A DNA stretch of 64,000 nt from positions 1-64,000 of the forward strand of contig NZ_JBAHWA010000003.1 in NCBI RefSeq assembly GCF_036697405.1. Direction: 5' to 3'. Under the pieces are notes generated by a model. That model worked only from the letters and a program-made list of their open reading frames with translations. It was not told where the DNA came from and made no database searches. The position numbers and the translations under genes are program-made. Of this stretch, positions 25,796 through 33,710 are shown in pieces. Position 1 is the stretch's first letter. Each line of letters begins with the position of its first letter. The DNA comes from Lysobacter sp036697405 (GTDB taxonomy: Bacteria; Pseudomonadota; Gammaproteobacteria; Xanthomonadales; Xanthomonadaceae).

Positions 25796-26425
25796 TCAGT
25801 GCCGATCGCGCCAGTAGTAAACCGCGCTGGCCGCGTATTCGAACAGCCGGCCGCACATCAGCGCGAACACCAGCAAGCCCGACACCATCGCCGGCGTCGC
25901 CCACTCCAGCCGCGAGGCCGGGCTGAAGCCCAGCGTCACCGCGATCCCGACCACGCAGGCGATCAGCGCGCCATGGCCCCAGTCGGCCGCATGACGGGCG
26001 ATCTCGCGATCGCGCTCGTCCTGCTCGATCGCGCCGCGCCAGCGCGAGCCCAGCGACTTCGACAGCACCGCCCAGGCCACCAGCAGCAGGACCAGATGGC
26101 GCCCGACCGCGCCGGCTTCCGGATTGCGCCAGACCTCGGCGCCCTGGAAGGCCTGCAGCTTGGCCAGGTAGTAGGCCGCCGCCACCGCCATGAAGCCCAG
26201 ACCGATCCAGGCCCGCCATTCGCCGAGGGCGGCGCGGCCCTCGAATTCCGAACGCGGCACGCGTTGCAAGGCCAGCAGCGAGCCCCAGGCCGCGGTGACC
26301 AGCAAGGCCGCACCGAGCTTGCCGCCGTCGAAACCGAGCACCGCCGACGGGTTGACGATCAGCAGCCACAACGACAGCCCCGCCACCGCCAGCAACCCCG
26401 CCAAGCCCCAACCGCGCCTCACCAT
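25796..26425 (-). CDS. Membrane protein paired with XRE regulator
   Basis: This 209-residue membrane protein has about six hydrophobic segments (GLAGLLAVAGLSLWLLIV, LGAALLVTAAWGSLLAL, WIGLGFMAVAAAYYLAKL, HLVLLLVAWAVLS, GALIACVVGIAVTLGF, ATPAMVSGLLVFALMCG). The second half has the DERDREIARHAADWGHGAL loop, found in small membrane proteins (DUF2178-like) encoded beside XRE regulators. I start at the ATG at 26425; the frame has an earlier ATG at 26446 inside the operator. It is the first gene of its operon. Function is unknown. Confidence 0.8.
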   Translation of the reverse strand: MVRRGWGLAGLLAVAGLSLWLLIVNPSAVLGFDGGKLGAALLVTAAWGSLLALQRVPRSEFEGRAALGEWRAWIGLGFMAVAAAYYLAKLQAFQGAEVWRNPEAGAVGRHLVLLLVAWAVLSKSLGSRWRGAIEQDERDREIARHAADWGHGALIACVVGIAVTLGFSPASRLEWATPAMVSGLLVFALMCGRLFEYAASAVYYWRDRH

Positions 26426-26440
26426 GGTGTATCCCCTGCC

Positions 26441-26453
26441 GGACAATATGTCC
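26441..26453. promoter_or_regulatory. Palindromic operator candidate for XRE regulator
   Basis: GGACA and TGTCC are inverted around ATA. On the minus strand it lies five bases downstream of the -10 element at 26459-26464, so a bound repressor would block the start point. Its position makes the XRE protein of the same operon the natural candidate. Confidence 0.55.
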
Positions 26454-26458
26454 GCTGT

Positions 26459-26486
26459 ACATTACATTCGTCCCGAAGCATGTCAA
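26459..26486 (-). promoter_or_regulatory. Sigma-70-type promoter of the membrane/XRE/DUF998 operon
   Basis: On the minus strand a perfect TTGACA (26481-26486) is followed, 16 bases later, by TAATGT (26459-26464). This is the clearest consensus promoter I see in the window, and it sits in an unusually AT-rich patch. Confidence 0.65.
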
Positions 26487-26558
26487 GTATTCTTTACACG
26501 GCTTGGATTCGCGCCACGCTGGCACCATGTCCGGCTGATCGTTTACGCAGGACCGCCC

Positions 26559-27437
26559 ATGACCGCCTCCGCCGCCCCGCAGCCGCACGTCTTCGACGCC
26601 ACCACCGACCGTTTCGAGGCCGAGGTTCTGCAGCGTTCGCTGCAGACGCCGGTGCTGGTCGACTTCTGGGCCGCCTGGTGCGAGCCCTGCAAGACCCTGG
26701 GCCCGCTGCTGGAAAAGCTGGCCGGCGAGTACAACGGCGCCTTCGTCCTGGCCAAGGTCGACGTGGACGCCGAGCAACAGTTGGCCGGCATGTTCCAGAT
26801 CCGCTCGATCCCGACCGTGTACCTGGTCAAGGACGGCCAACTCGTGGACGGCTTCCCGGGCGCCCTGCCGGAAGGCCAGCTGCGCGAGTTCCTAAGCCAC
26901 CACGGCATCCAGCCGGCCGCCGCCGTCGAGGAGGAGCCCGTGGCCGACGAACCGGCGCTCGCGCTGGACCCGCACACTGAAGTGCTGCGCCTGCGCGCCG
27001 AAGTCGCGGCCGAGCCCGATCAGGCCGAGCGCAAGCTCGAACTGGCGCTGGCGCTGCTGCGCACCGGCGCCGCCCACGAGGCCGAACAACTGCTCGACGC
27101 CCTGCCCGCCAACCTGGCCACCGACGACCGCGCCCTGCGCGCCCGCGCGCGCCTGGGCTTCGCCGCCCTGCTCAAGGACGCGCCCGCGCCGGAGGTGCTG
27201 GAAGCGGCGATCGCCAGCGACGAGACCGACCTGCGCGCACGCCACCTGCTCGGCGCGCACCGCCTGATCGGCGGCCAGTCCGAGGCCGCGCTGGAGCAGT
27301 TCATCGAGATGCTGCGCCGCGACCGCGCCTACCAGGACGGCCTGCCGCGCAAGGCCTTGATCGACGCCTTCCGCGTGGTCGAGGACGAAGACCTGGTCGG
27401 CCGCTACCGCCGCAAGATGTCCTCGCTGCTGTTCTGA
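26559..27437 (+). CDS. cnoX: CnoX/YbbN-like thioredoxin-TPR protein
   Basis: This 292-residue protein has an N-terminal thioredoxin domain (about residues 10-115) with WCEPC at residues 40-44, and the cis-proline loop RSIPTVYLV. C-terminal helical repeats follow (about 135-290: RKLELALALLRTGAAHEAEQLLDAL, ending DEDLVGRYRRKMSSLLF). This is the CnoX architecture, a chaperone-redoxin that protects substrates from oxidative aggregation and hands them to GroEL. E. coli CnoX has lost one active-site cysteine; here both are present, with Glu replacing the usual Gly. Confidence 0.9.
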   Translation: MTASAAPQPHVFDATTDRFEAEVLQRSLQTPVLVDFWAAWCEPCKTLGPLLEKLAGEYNGAFVLAKVDVDAEQQLAGMFQIRSIPTVYLVKDGQLVDGFPGALPEGQLREFLSHHGIQPAAAVEEEPVADEPALALDPHTEVLRLRAEVAAEPDQAERKLELALALLRTGAAHEAEQLLDALPANLATDDRALRARARLGFAALLKDAPAPEVLEAAIASDETDLRARHLLGAHRLIGGQSEAALEQFIEMLRRDRAYQDGLPRKALIDAFRVVEDEDLVGRYRRKMSSLLF

Positions 27438-27513
27438 GCCACGCCCGCGCCGCGGGAGCGAGCCCGCTTTGGCTCGCTCCTCACTCCTCCAGGCTCACTC
27501 CCTGCCCTTGACT

Positions 27514-27527
27514 ATACGCATGCGTAT
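27514..27527. promoter_or_regulatory. 14-bp perfect palindrome before the DUF4442 gene
   Basis: ATACGCATGCGTAT is a perfect palindrome directly abutting a TTGACT (27509-27514) that resembles a -35 element, 36 bases before the ATG. It is a candidate operator for an unidentified regulator. Confidence 0.45.
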
Positions 27528-27563
27528 GGCAGGCTGAGCACCCCTCGCCCGCCACGACCGCGC

Positions 27564-28055
27564 ATGCAAGCCAGCACTCTGAAACTCGGCCTCAACCTGT
27601 GGCCGCCGTTCCTGTTCAGCGGCATCCGGGTCCGCGAGATCGCGCCCGACTACCGCCGCGCGCGGGTCGAATTGCGCATGCGCCCGTGGAATCGCAACTA
27701 CGTCGGCACCCACTTCGGCGGCAGTCTGTTTTCGATGACCGATCCGTTCTGGATGCTGCTCACGCTCAACGCGCTCGGCCGCGACTACATCGTCTGGGAC
27801 AAGGCCGGCAGCATCGAATTCGTGAAGCCCGGGCGCGGCACGGTGCGCGCCGAATTCGCGCTCGGCGCCGAGGTTCTGCAACAACTGCGCGACGCCACCG
27901 CCGGCGGCGACAAGACCCTGCACTGGTTCGACACCGAGGTGATCGACGCCGACGGCGAGGTGGTCGCACGCGTGCGCAAGCAGTTGTACGTGCGCCGCAA
28001 GCCGGGCCGCGGCGCGGGCGCCGCTGTGCCCAACGCGGCCGCAACGACGGTGTGA
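27564..28055 (+). CDS. DUF4442 hotdog-fold (thioesterase-like) protein
   Basis: This 163-residue protein is typical of DUF4442, a family with the hotdog fold of acyl-CoA thioesterases. Characteristic parts are LKLGLNLWPPFLFSGIRV, the core NYVGTHFGGSLFSMTDPFWM and the strand KAGSIEFVKPGRGTV. A hydrolase role on acyl thioesters is a family-level inference. A short variable tail (GRGAGAAVPNAAA) follows the fold. A palindromic promoter-region site lies upstream. Confidence 0.85.
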   Translation: MQASTLKLGLNLWPPFLFSGIRVREIAPDYRRARVELRMRPWNRNYVGTHFGGSLFSMTDPFWMLLTLNALGRDYIVWDKAGSIEFVKPGRGTVRAEFALGAEVLQQLRDATAGGDKTLHWFDTEVIDADGEVVARVRKQLYVRRKPGRGAGAAVPNAAATTV

Positions 28056-28199
28056 AGAGCGCCCGCGGTCTATTTCTGACGCGGTAGGGCCAATCCCGAC
28101 GCGTCCGCAGCCTTCGCCGGCCCGTGGCCGCGCGCGCGCCTGTGGCCTTGCGCGCCCGACCATGCACAATAGGCGTGCGCGACAACGGATGGCGCGTCT

Positions 28200-28216
28200 T
28201 CACGTAATTTGCGTGA
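28200..28216. promoter_or_regulatory. Inverted repeat upstream of the Ser/Thr kinase
   Basis: TCACG and CGTGA arms are separated by an AT-rich 7-base spacer, 64 bases before the kinase ATG. A TATGCT hexamer at 28251 could be the -10. Both are weak. Confidence 0.25.
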
Positions 28217-28279
28217 TGTGAGTGTGGTCAGTCCCGGCACGCATCGGCGTATGCTGGGCACTCGCGACAGGGGGCCGCG

Positions 28280-30295
28280 ATGTCCAGGTCTACACAAAAC
28301 CCGCACGAAAACGCAGTGCCGTTGCCGGAGATCGCCGGCTATCGCCTGCTCCGCGTGATCAATCATGGCGGCATGTCGACCGTGTACCTGGGCGAACAGA
28401 TCGGCTTGGCCCGCGAAGTCGCGATCAAGGTCATGCTGCCCTTGGCGCTGTCGGACGAAGTCAGCCGCCGCCGCTTCGAAAACGAAGTGCGCACCATCGC
28501 GCGGCTCGAGCATCCCAACGTCGTCGTCATCCACGAAGTCGGACGCACCCGCGAAGGGCTGCCCTACTACGCCATGCCCTACCTGGCGCGCGGCCATCTC
28601 GGCCAGCGCGACCTGAGCAAGGACGAACCGCGCGCGATCGCGATCATGGAAACGCTGCTGTCGGCGCTGGACTACGCGCATGCGCGCGGCGTCGTGCATC
28701 GCGACGTCAAGGCCGAGAACGTGTTGTTCGACGATGCCGAGCGCCCGTTGCTGGCCGACTTCGGCATCGCCCTGCGGCGCGGCTTCGGCCCGCGCGTGAC
28801 CGCGGCCGGTCTGGCCGTGGGCAGCACCGCCTACATGGCGCCGGAACAGGCGCGCGGCGAAGACGTCGACGGCCGCGCCGATCTCTACAGCCTGGGCGTG
28901 CTGGGCTGGGAAATGCTGACCGGACGCCTGCCCTTCGAAGCCGCCGACGCCTTGTCGATGGCGGTGATGCACGCGCAGGATCCGATTCCGAAACTGCCGC
29001 AGCACCTGCGCCATTGGCAGCGTTTCATGAATCGCGCGCTGGCCAAGCAGCCCGGCCAGCGCTTCCAGGACGCCGCCGAAATGACCGAGGCGCTGGCCGA
29101 CGTGCAGCGCAGCGGTTTCGTGCACAGCCTCAAGCGCCTGATGCCGCGCGCGAATCGCCTGCGCCGGTTCGCGGTGCCGGTGTGGGCCGGGGTCGCGGTC
29201 GCCGCGGTCGCCGTGGTCGCGATCGGCTTCGCCCTCAGCAGCGCCCAGGACGACGAGTTCTTCCGGGTCGAACGCAGCGCCGCCGCGCCGGTCGCCGCCG
29301 TGGCGAACCCGGCCGGCGACCCCACCGACGCCATGCTTGCGCCGTTGCCGGAAGCGCCGCTGCAGCGCTCGCTGGAAGAGGCGCGCCGCTACATCCGCCA
29401 GGGCAAGCTGACCGCGCCGGCCGACGGCAACGCCTACAACAGCCTGCTCACCGCCTGGCACGCCGACAGCACCAGTCCCGACGTGCGCGCCGGCGTGACC
29501 GAACTCACCCGCGCCCTCGGCGATCAGCTCGCCGTGGCGGTGCGCGAACGCAACGATCAGCGCGCGCGCGAGCACATGCTCAACGCCACCACGCTGGCTC
29601 AGCAGACCGGCAGCGCCGATTCTGCGGCGATGCGCGCCTTGCGCGAACAGGCCGCGGCCGCGCTGCAGGCGCGCATCGAACTCGCCGGCAAGCGAGACGA
29701 TCGCGAGGACGCGCAGCGTTCGGCCGCGCTCGCGACCGAACTCGATCTGCCCAAGGCCACGTCCGCGCGTCTGATCGCGCAGGCCAAGGCGATCGGCGGC
29801 CTGCGCCCCGGCGAACAGGTCGCGGTCGGCAGCGTGACCCAGGACAACGGCCGCATCACCGTCGCGCTCAGCCCGCGCCCGGTCAGCCGCGCCGAATACG
29901 CGCGCTTCGCCAGCGCCAGCAATCGCAGCCCGGCGCTGTGCCGCGAACGCGCCTCGCTGCTGCGCGTGCTGGCGCCGCGCAACTGGGAATCGCCGGGCTT
30001 CAAGCAGAGCGACGGCGAGCCGGTGGTGTGCGTCTCGCAGGCCGACGCCGAGGCCTATGCGCAGTGGTACAGCCAGCAGACCGGCCGCCGCTACCGCTTG
30101 CCGACCGCGGCCGAGGCCGAACACCTCAACGACACCCCTGGCCGCGCGCTGTCGATGTGGCTGCGCGACTGCGGCCGCGATTGCCAGCAGCGCCAGGCCA
30201 GCGGCGCCTCCTGGCGCAGCAGCCAGGCCCAGCGTCCGCTCGCCGCCGCGCGCGGCTACGACGACGTCGGCTTCCGGCTGGTGCGCGAACGCTAA
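28280..30295 (+). CDS. Membrane Ser/Thr kinase with FGE-like C-terminal domain
   Basis: This 671-residue protein has an N-terminal Hanks-type kinase domain (about 20-280): glycine loop INHGGMSTVYLG, VAIK lysine at 50, HRDVKAEN at 140-147, DFG at 160-162 and GSTAYMAPEQ. All catalytic residues are present. One membrane helix lies at about 293-317. The external part begins with an Ala/Arg-rich helical region and ends in a domain (about 515-671) with VVCVSQADAEAYAQWYSQQTGRRYRLPT and a final DDVGFRLVRER. That is the signature of the formylglycine-generating enzyme/sulfatase-modifying family. The domain probably senses or binds rather than oxidises, since the usual NVWEW segment is replaced by MWLRDC. 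Confidence 0.92.
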   Translation: MSRSTQNPHENAVPLPEIAGYRLLRVINHGGMSTVYLGEQIGLAREVAIKVMLPLALSDEVSRRRFENEVRTIARLEHPNVVVIHEVGRTREGLPYYAMPYLARGHLGQRDLSKDEPRAIAIMETLLSALDYAHARGVVHRDVKAENVLFDDAERPLLADFGIALRRGFGPRVTAAGLAVGSTAYMAPEQARGEDVDGRADLYSLGVLGWEMLTGRLPFEAADALSMAVMHAQDPIPKLPQHLRHWQRFMNRALAKQPGQRFQDAAEMTEALADVQRSGFVHSLKRLMPRANRLRRFAVPVWAGVAVAAVAVVAIGFALSSAQDDEFFRVERSAAAPVAAVANPAGDPTDAMLAPLPEAPLQRSLEEARRYIRQGKLTAPADGNAYNSLLTAWHADSTSPDVRAGVTELTRALGDQLAVAVRERNDQRAREHMLNATTLAQQTGSADSAAMRALREQAAAALQARIELAGKRDDREDAQRSAALATELDLPKATSARLIAQAKAIGGLRPGEQVAVGSVTQDNGRITVALSPRPVSRAEYARFASASNRSPALCRERASLLRVLAPRNWESPGFKQSDGEPVVCVSQADAEAYAQWYSQQTGRRYRLPTAAEAEHLNDTPGRALSMWLRDCGRDCQQRQASGASWRSSQAQRPLAAARGYDDVGFRLVRER

Positions 30296-30360
30296 GCGCA
30301 TCCGGCGCAGCGCCGCTCCGTTCGACCAACGCGGCTGCTGCCGCGAAAGCGCCTGCGTAG

Positions 30361-30645
30361 GATGCGGTGAGCCGAAGGCGAACCGCATCGCCCGCGACCT
30401 GCCCGATGGCGACGGTGCGGTTACCACCGCACCCTACCGCAGCAAGGGCTGCGCCCCTCCGATGGCGCCACTCGTACGATCTCGTAGGATGTGGTGAGCC
30501 GAAGGCGAACCGCATCGCCCGCGACCTGCCCGATGGCGACGGTGCGGTTACCACCGCACCCTACCGCAGCAAGGGCTGCGCCCCTCCGATGGCGCCACTC
30601 GTACGATCTCGTAGGATGTGGTGAGCCGAAGGCGAACCGCATCGC
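30361..30645. repeat. Tandem array of a 127-bp REP-like unit
   Basis: Two full units (30361-30487 and 30488-30614) and a partial third (from 30615) repeat with an exact 127-base period and almost no differences. Each unit holds two inverted repeats: GATGCGGT...ACCGCATC and GGTGCGGT-TACC-ACCGCACC. It fills the gap between the kinase gene and the DUF502 gene. Confidence 0.9.
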
Positions 30646-30760
30646 CCCGCGCACCCTTCCTGACCGTTCGCAATGCGCCGTCCGACCGCGAACGGCCGCC
30701 CGCGCACAGGCCCGCGAAGCGAATCCTCCCGCCGCAGCGCCGTCCGCGCCCGCGCTCGCC

Positions 30761-30766
30761 TACAAT
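30761..30766 (+). promoter_or_regulatory. -10 element close to the DUF502 start
   Basis: TACAAT ends nine bases before the ATG at 30775. If used, transcription would begin about at the start codon, giving a leaderless mRNA. No convincing -35 is visible. Confidence 0.4.
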
Positions 30767-30774
30767 CTGGCGCC

Positions 30775-31446
30775 ATGCGCATGTCCAACCTGCAACGCCT
30801 GTTCCTCACCGGTCTGCTGACCCTGCTGCCGATCTGGCTGACCTGGGTCGTGGTCAAGTTCGTGTTCGTGCTGCTGTCCGACACCAGCCGGCCGCTGATC
30901 GACCCCTTGTTGGCCAACCTCGCCGCGACCAACCCGCAGGCGCTGGGCTGGCTCACCGAACGCTGGTTCGCCACCGCGCTGGCGCTGGCCGCGACCCTGG
31001 GCGTGATCCTGCTGTCCGGGGTGATGGCGCGGCGCGTGGTCGGCCAGACCGTGCTGCGCGGCCTGGAATCCCTGATCAAGCGCATCCCGCTGGCCAGCAC
31101 CATCTATTCCAGCGCGCGCCAGCTGCTCGACATCCTGCAGACCAAACCCGACGGCACCCAGCGCGTGGTCCTGATCGACTTCCCGCATACGGAGATGAAA
31201 TCGATCGGCTTCGTCACCCGCGTGCTCAAGGAACACGGCACCGGCCGCGAGCTGGCGGCGGTGTACGTGCCGACCACGCCCAATCCCACATCGGGCTATC
31301 TCGAAATCGTGCCGGTGGAGAAGATCACCCCGACCGATTGGAGCGTCGACCAGGCGATGAGCTTCATCATCTCCGGCGGCGCGGTATCGCCGGAGACCAT
31401 TCCCTTCTCCGTCCCCGTCGTCGCCGACGCGCCCACTTCGAACTGA
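30775..31446 (+). CDS. DUF502 inner-membrane protein
   Basis: This 223-residue protein has two N-terminal membrane helices (LFLTGLLTLLPIWLTWVVVKFVFVLL and FATALALAATLGVILLSGVMA) and the DUF502 core IKRIPLASTIYSSARQLLDIL, VVLIDFPHTEMKSIGFVT and VYVPTTPNPTSGYLEIVP. The family is widespread and has no settled function. I start at the ATG before RMSNLQRLF. Arginine-rich upstream residues in the open frame come from the spacer after the tandem repeats. Confidence 0.9.
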   Translation: MRMSNLQRLFLTGLLTLLPIWLTWVVVKFVFVLLSDTSRPLIDPLLANLAATNPQALGWLTERWFATALALAATLGVILLSGVMARRVVGQTVLRGLESLIKRIPLASTIYSSARQLLDILQTKPDGTQRVVLIDFPHTEMKSIGFVTRVLKEHGTGRELAAVYVPTTPNPTSGYLEIVPVEKITPTDWSVDQAMSFIISGGAVSPETIPFSVPVVADAPTSN

Positions 31447-31494
31447 GGCCCGCATGAGCCAGCAAGGACGCACCGCACTCGCCCGCCTTTTGCC

Positions 31495-31615
31495 TTTCCC
31501 CTCTTCGAAAAAGAGGGGCTGGGGGAATTCGCTTTTCGCGCGCCCCAAGGCGAAAGCGAAAGCGAATCCCCGGTCGTCCGCTGCGCGGACGCCTGCCTCC
31601 TCTTTCGAAGGGGGC
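31495..31615. repeat. Dispersed C-rich/G-rich repeat, copy 4, inside a coding region
   Basis: CCCCTCTTCGAAAAAGAGGGG and CCTCCTCTTTCGAAGGGGG hairpins bracket inner GAATTCGCTTTT and AAAGCGAATCCCC words, the layout of the copies at 13457, 15789 and 18947. It lies within the open frame beginning at 31454, between codons for the two halves of what looks like a single signal peptide. Confidence 0.65.
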
Positions 31616-32800
31616 GTGTTCAAGAGGGGGCTGGCGATGGCGTTGTCGGCGATGCTGTTGGCTGCCCTGCCCGCCGCCGCGACCGAATCGGTGGCCCTGC
31701 TGCCGCAGACGATCAAGCTCGACGACGGCCGCAGCTTCAAGCTCACCCTGCCGGCCAACCTCGAAGTCGTGCCGGTGGCGCAGGGCTATAAGCGCATCCG
31801 CTTCTTCGCGCGCAGCCCCGACGGCCGCATCTTCCTCACCGACATGCGCGACCTCAGCGACAACCGCAAGGGCCGGGTGCTGATCCTGGACGGCTGGGAC
31901 GAGAAGAAGGCCAGGTTCGCCCGCATCACGCCCTACCTGACCGATCAGCGCAACCCCAACAACCTGGCCTTCCACACCGACAAACAGGGCCAGCAGTGGC
32001 TGTACCTGGCGCTGACCGACAAGCTGGTGCGCTACCGCTATCGCGCCGGCGATCTCGCGCCCAGTTCGGCGCCCGAAACGCTGGCGACCTATCCCGACTA
32101 CGGGCTGAGCTACAAGTACGGCGGCTGGCACCTCACCCGCACGGTCGCGTTCGCCGACAACGGCAAGATGTACGTTTCGGTCGGCAGCAGCTGCAACGCC
32201 TGCATCGAGAAGGAATCCGTGCGCGCGACGGTGATGGAGTACAACCCCGACGGCAGCGGCGCGCGCTTGTACGCGCGCGGCCTGCGCAACGCGGTCGGCC
32301 TGATCGCCCACGACGGCCGCCTGATCGCGACCAACCAGGGCTCCGATCACCTCGGCCTGGACAAGCCCGACGAAACCTTCTTCAAGCTCGTCGACGGCGC
32401 CGACTACGGCTGGCCGCACTGCTATCACAGCCGCGGCAAGGTCTACGCCGATCCCAAGTTCCCGCGCGCCAGCGGCTGCGCCAAGGTGCCGCCCGCGTTC
32501 GGCTGGTTTCCCGCGCACGCTTCCGCGCTGGGCGTGGACTGGTTCCCGGCCGGCGACGCCATCCTGAGCAGTCAGTACGTGGTCGCCCTGCACGGCTCGA
32601 CCAATGCCAAGATCGGGCACGGCTACAAGCTGGTGCGGGTCAACGCCGACGGCAGCAATGGCGGCGACCTGATCACCGGCTTCCTCGACGGCGCCAAGGT
32701 CAACGGCCGCCCCTGCGGCGTGCTGCGCATGGGCCGCGACGCGTTCCTGTTCACCGACGACAAGTACGGCGTGATCTATTACGTGAGACCGAAACGATGA
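31616..32800 (+). CDS. PQQ-type soluble sugar/sorbosone dehydrogenase-like protein
   Basis: This is an exported six-bladed beta-propeller protein with blade motifs FFARSPDGRIFLTDM, GWHLTRTVAFADNGKMYVSVGS, YARGLRNAVGLIAHDGRLIATNQGSD and DGADYGWPHCY, as in PQQ-dependent glucose/sorbosone dehydrogenases. Start choice is open. The frame runs from an ATG at 31454, seven bases after the DUF502 stop, but a repeat element then interrupts the N-terminus. A GTG at 31616 with AAGGGGG upstream gives a normal signal peptide (FKRGLAMALSAMLLAALPAAA). An ATG at 31637 is a third option. Cofactor use is inferred. Confidence 0.82.
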   Translation: MFKRGLAMALSAMLLAALPAAATESVALLPQTIKLDDGRSFKLTLPANLEVVPVAQGYKRIRFFARSPDGRIFLTDMRDLSDNRKGRVLILDGWDEKKARFARITPYLTDQRNPNNLAFHTDKQGQQWLYLALTDKLVRYRYRAGDLAPSSAPETLATYPDYGLSYKYGGWHLTRTVAFADNGKMYVSVGSSCNACIEKESVRATVMEYNPDGSGARLYARGLRNAVGLIAHDGRLIATNQGSDHLGLDKPDETFFKLVDGADYGWPHCYHSRGKVYADPKFPRASGCAKVPPAFGWFPAHASALGVDWFPAGDAILSSQYVVALHGSTNAKIGHGYKLVRVNADGSNGGDLITGFLDGAKVNGRPCGVLRMGRDAFLFTDDKYGVIYYVRPKR

Positions 32801-33585
32801 GCGCACCGGCGGCCGATGTCACGAAGACGCTGGAAGACCGCGCGCTGCGCTTGTTCATCGTGCTGTCGGCGTTCTTCTGCGTGAACGCGGTGCTGGCCGA
32901 GTTCATCGGGGTCAAGATCTTCGCGCTGGAAGACACCCTGGGCATCGCGCCGCTGCAGTGGAACCTGTTCGGCCAGAGCGGCTCGCTGAGCTTCACCGCC
33001 GGCACCCTGCTGTGGCCCGTGGTGTTCCTGATGACCGACGTCATCAACGAATTCTTCGGCCGCCGCGGCGTACGCACGATTTCCTGGCTGGCCGCGCTGC
33101 TGATCGTGTACGGCTTCGTGTTCGCGTTCGCCGCGATCTCGCTGGCGCCGGCCGGCTGGTGGGTGAAGGCGGCCCAGGCGCAGGGCGTGGCCGACTACCA
33201 GGCCGCGTTCTCGGCGGTGTTCGGCCAGGGCCTGTGGACCATCGCCGGCTCGCTGGTGGCCTTCATGCTCGGCCAGCTGATCGACGTCGCGGTGTTCCAC
33301 CGCATCCGCAACGCCACCGGCGAGAAGCACATCTGGCTGCGCGCGACCGGTTCCACCGCGGTCTCGCAGCTGGTCGACAGCTTCGTGGTGCTCTACATCG
33401 CCTTCGTGCTGGGCCCGCAGAAGTGGCCGACCTCGCTGTTCCTGGCGGTCAGCACGGTCAACTACGCCTACAAGATGCTGGCCGCGATCGCGATGATTCC
33501 GCTGATCTACCTGGTGCGCGCGGCGATCGTGCGCTACCTGGGGCAGGCGCGGGCGCAGCAGCTGCGCGACGAAGCCGCCGCCTGA
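32797..33585 (+). CDS. Queuosine precursor transporter (VUT/YhhQ family)
   Basis: This 262-residue membrane protein of the YhhQ/VUT family imports the queuosine precursors preQ0/preQ1. About six helices are present, with the family segments NAVLAEFIGVKIFAL, SFTAGTLLWPVVFLMTDVINEFFGRR, FMLGQLIDVAVFHRIR and STAVSQLVDSFVVLYIAF. Its ATG overlaps the upstream stop codon (ATGA), so it is translationally coupled to the dehydrogenase-like gene, although no functional link is obvious. Confidence 0.92.
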   Translation: MSAPAADVTKTLEDRALRLFIVLSAFFCVNAVLAEFIGVKIFALEDTLGIAPLQWNLFGQSGSLSFTAGTLLWPVVFLMTDVINEFFGRRGVRTISWLAALLIVYGFVFAFAAISLAPAGWWVKAAQAQGVADYQAAFSAVFGQGLWTIAGSLVAFMLGQLIDVAVFHRIRNATGEKHIWLRATGSTAVSQLVDSFVVLYIAFVLGPQKWPTSLFLAVSTVNYAYKMLAAIAMIPLIYLVRAAIVRYLGQARAQQLRDEAAA

Positions 33586-33710
33586 ACGCGACGCGCGCCG
33601 CGGTTCGGCGCATCCAAGGCCGCGCCGGCGCCGACCCGTGACTTCCGACCGGGGCGGCTGCGCGGGCGCTCGGCCATGCTGGGGAACTCATCGCTCCGGG
33701 GAACCCCGTA

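Noticed and set aside
25802..26840. Long frame upstream of the XRE start
   Set aside because: It shadows the membrane protein and crosses the promoter and the cnoX start; the ATG at 25787 gives the complete small regulator.
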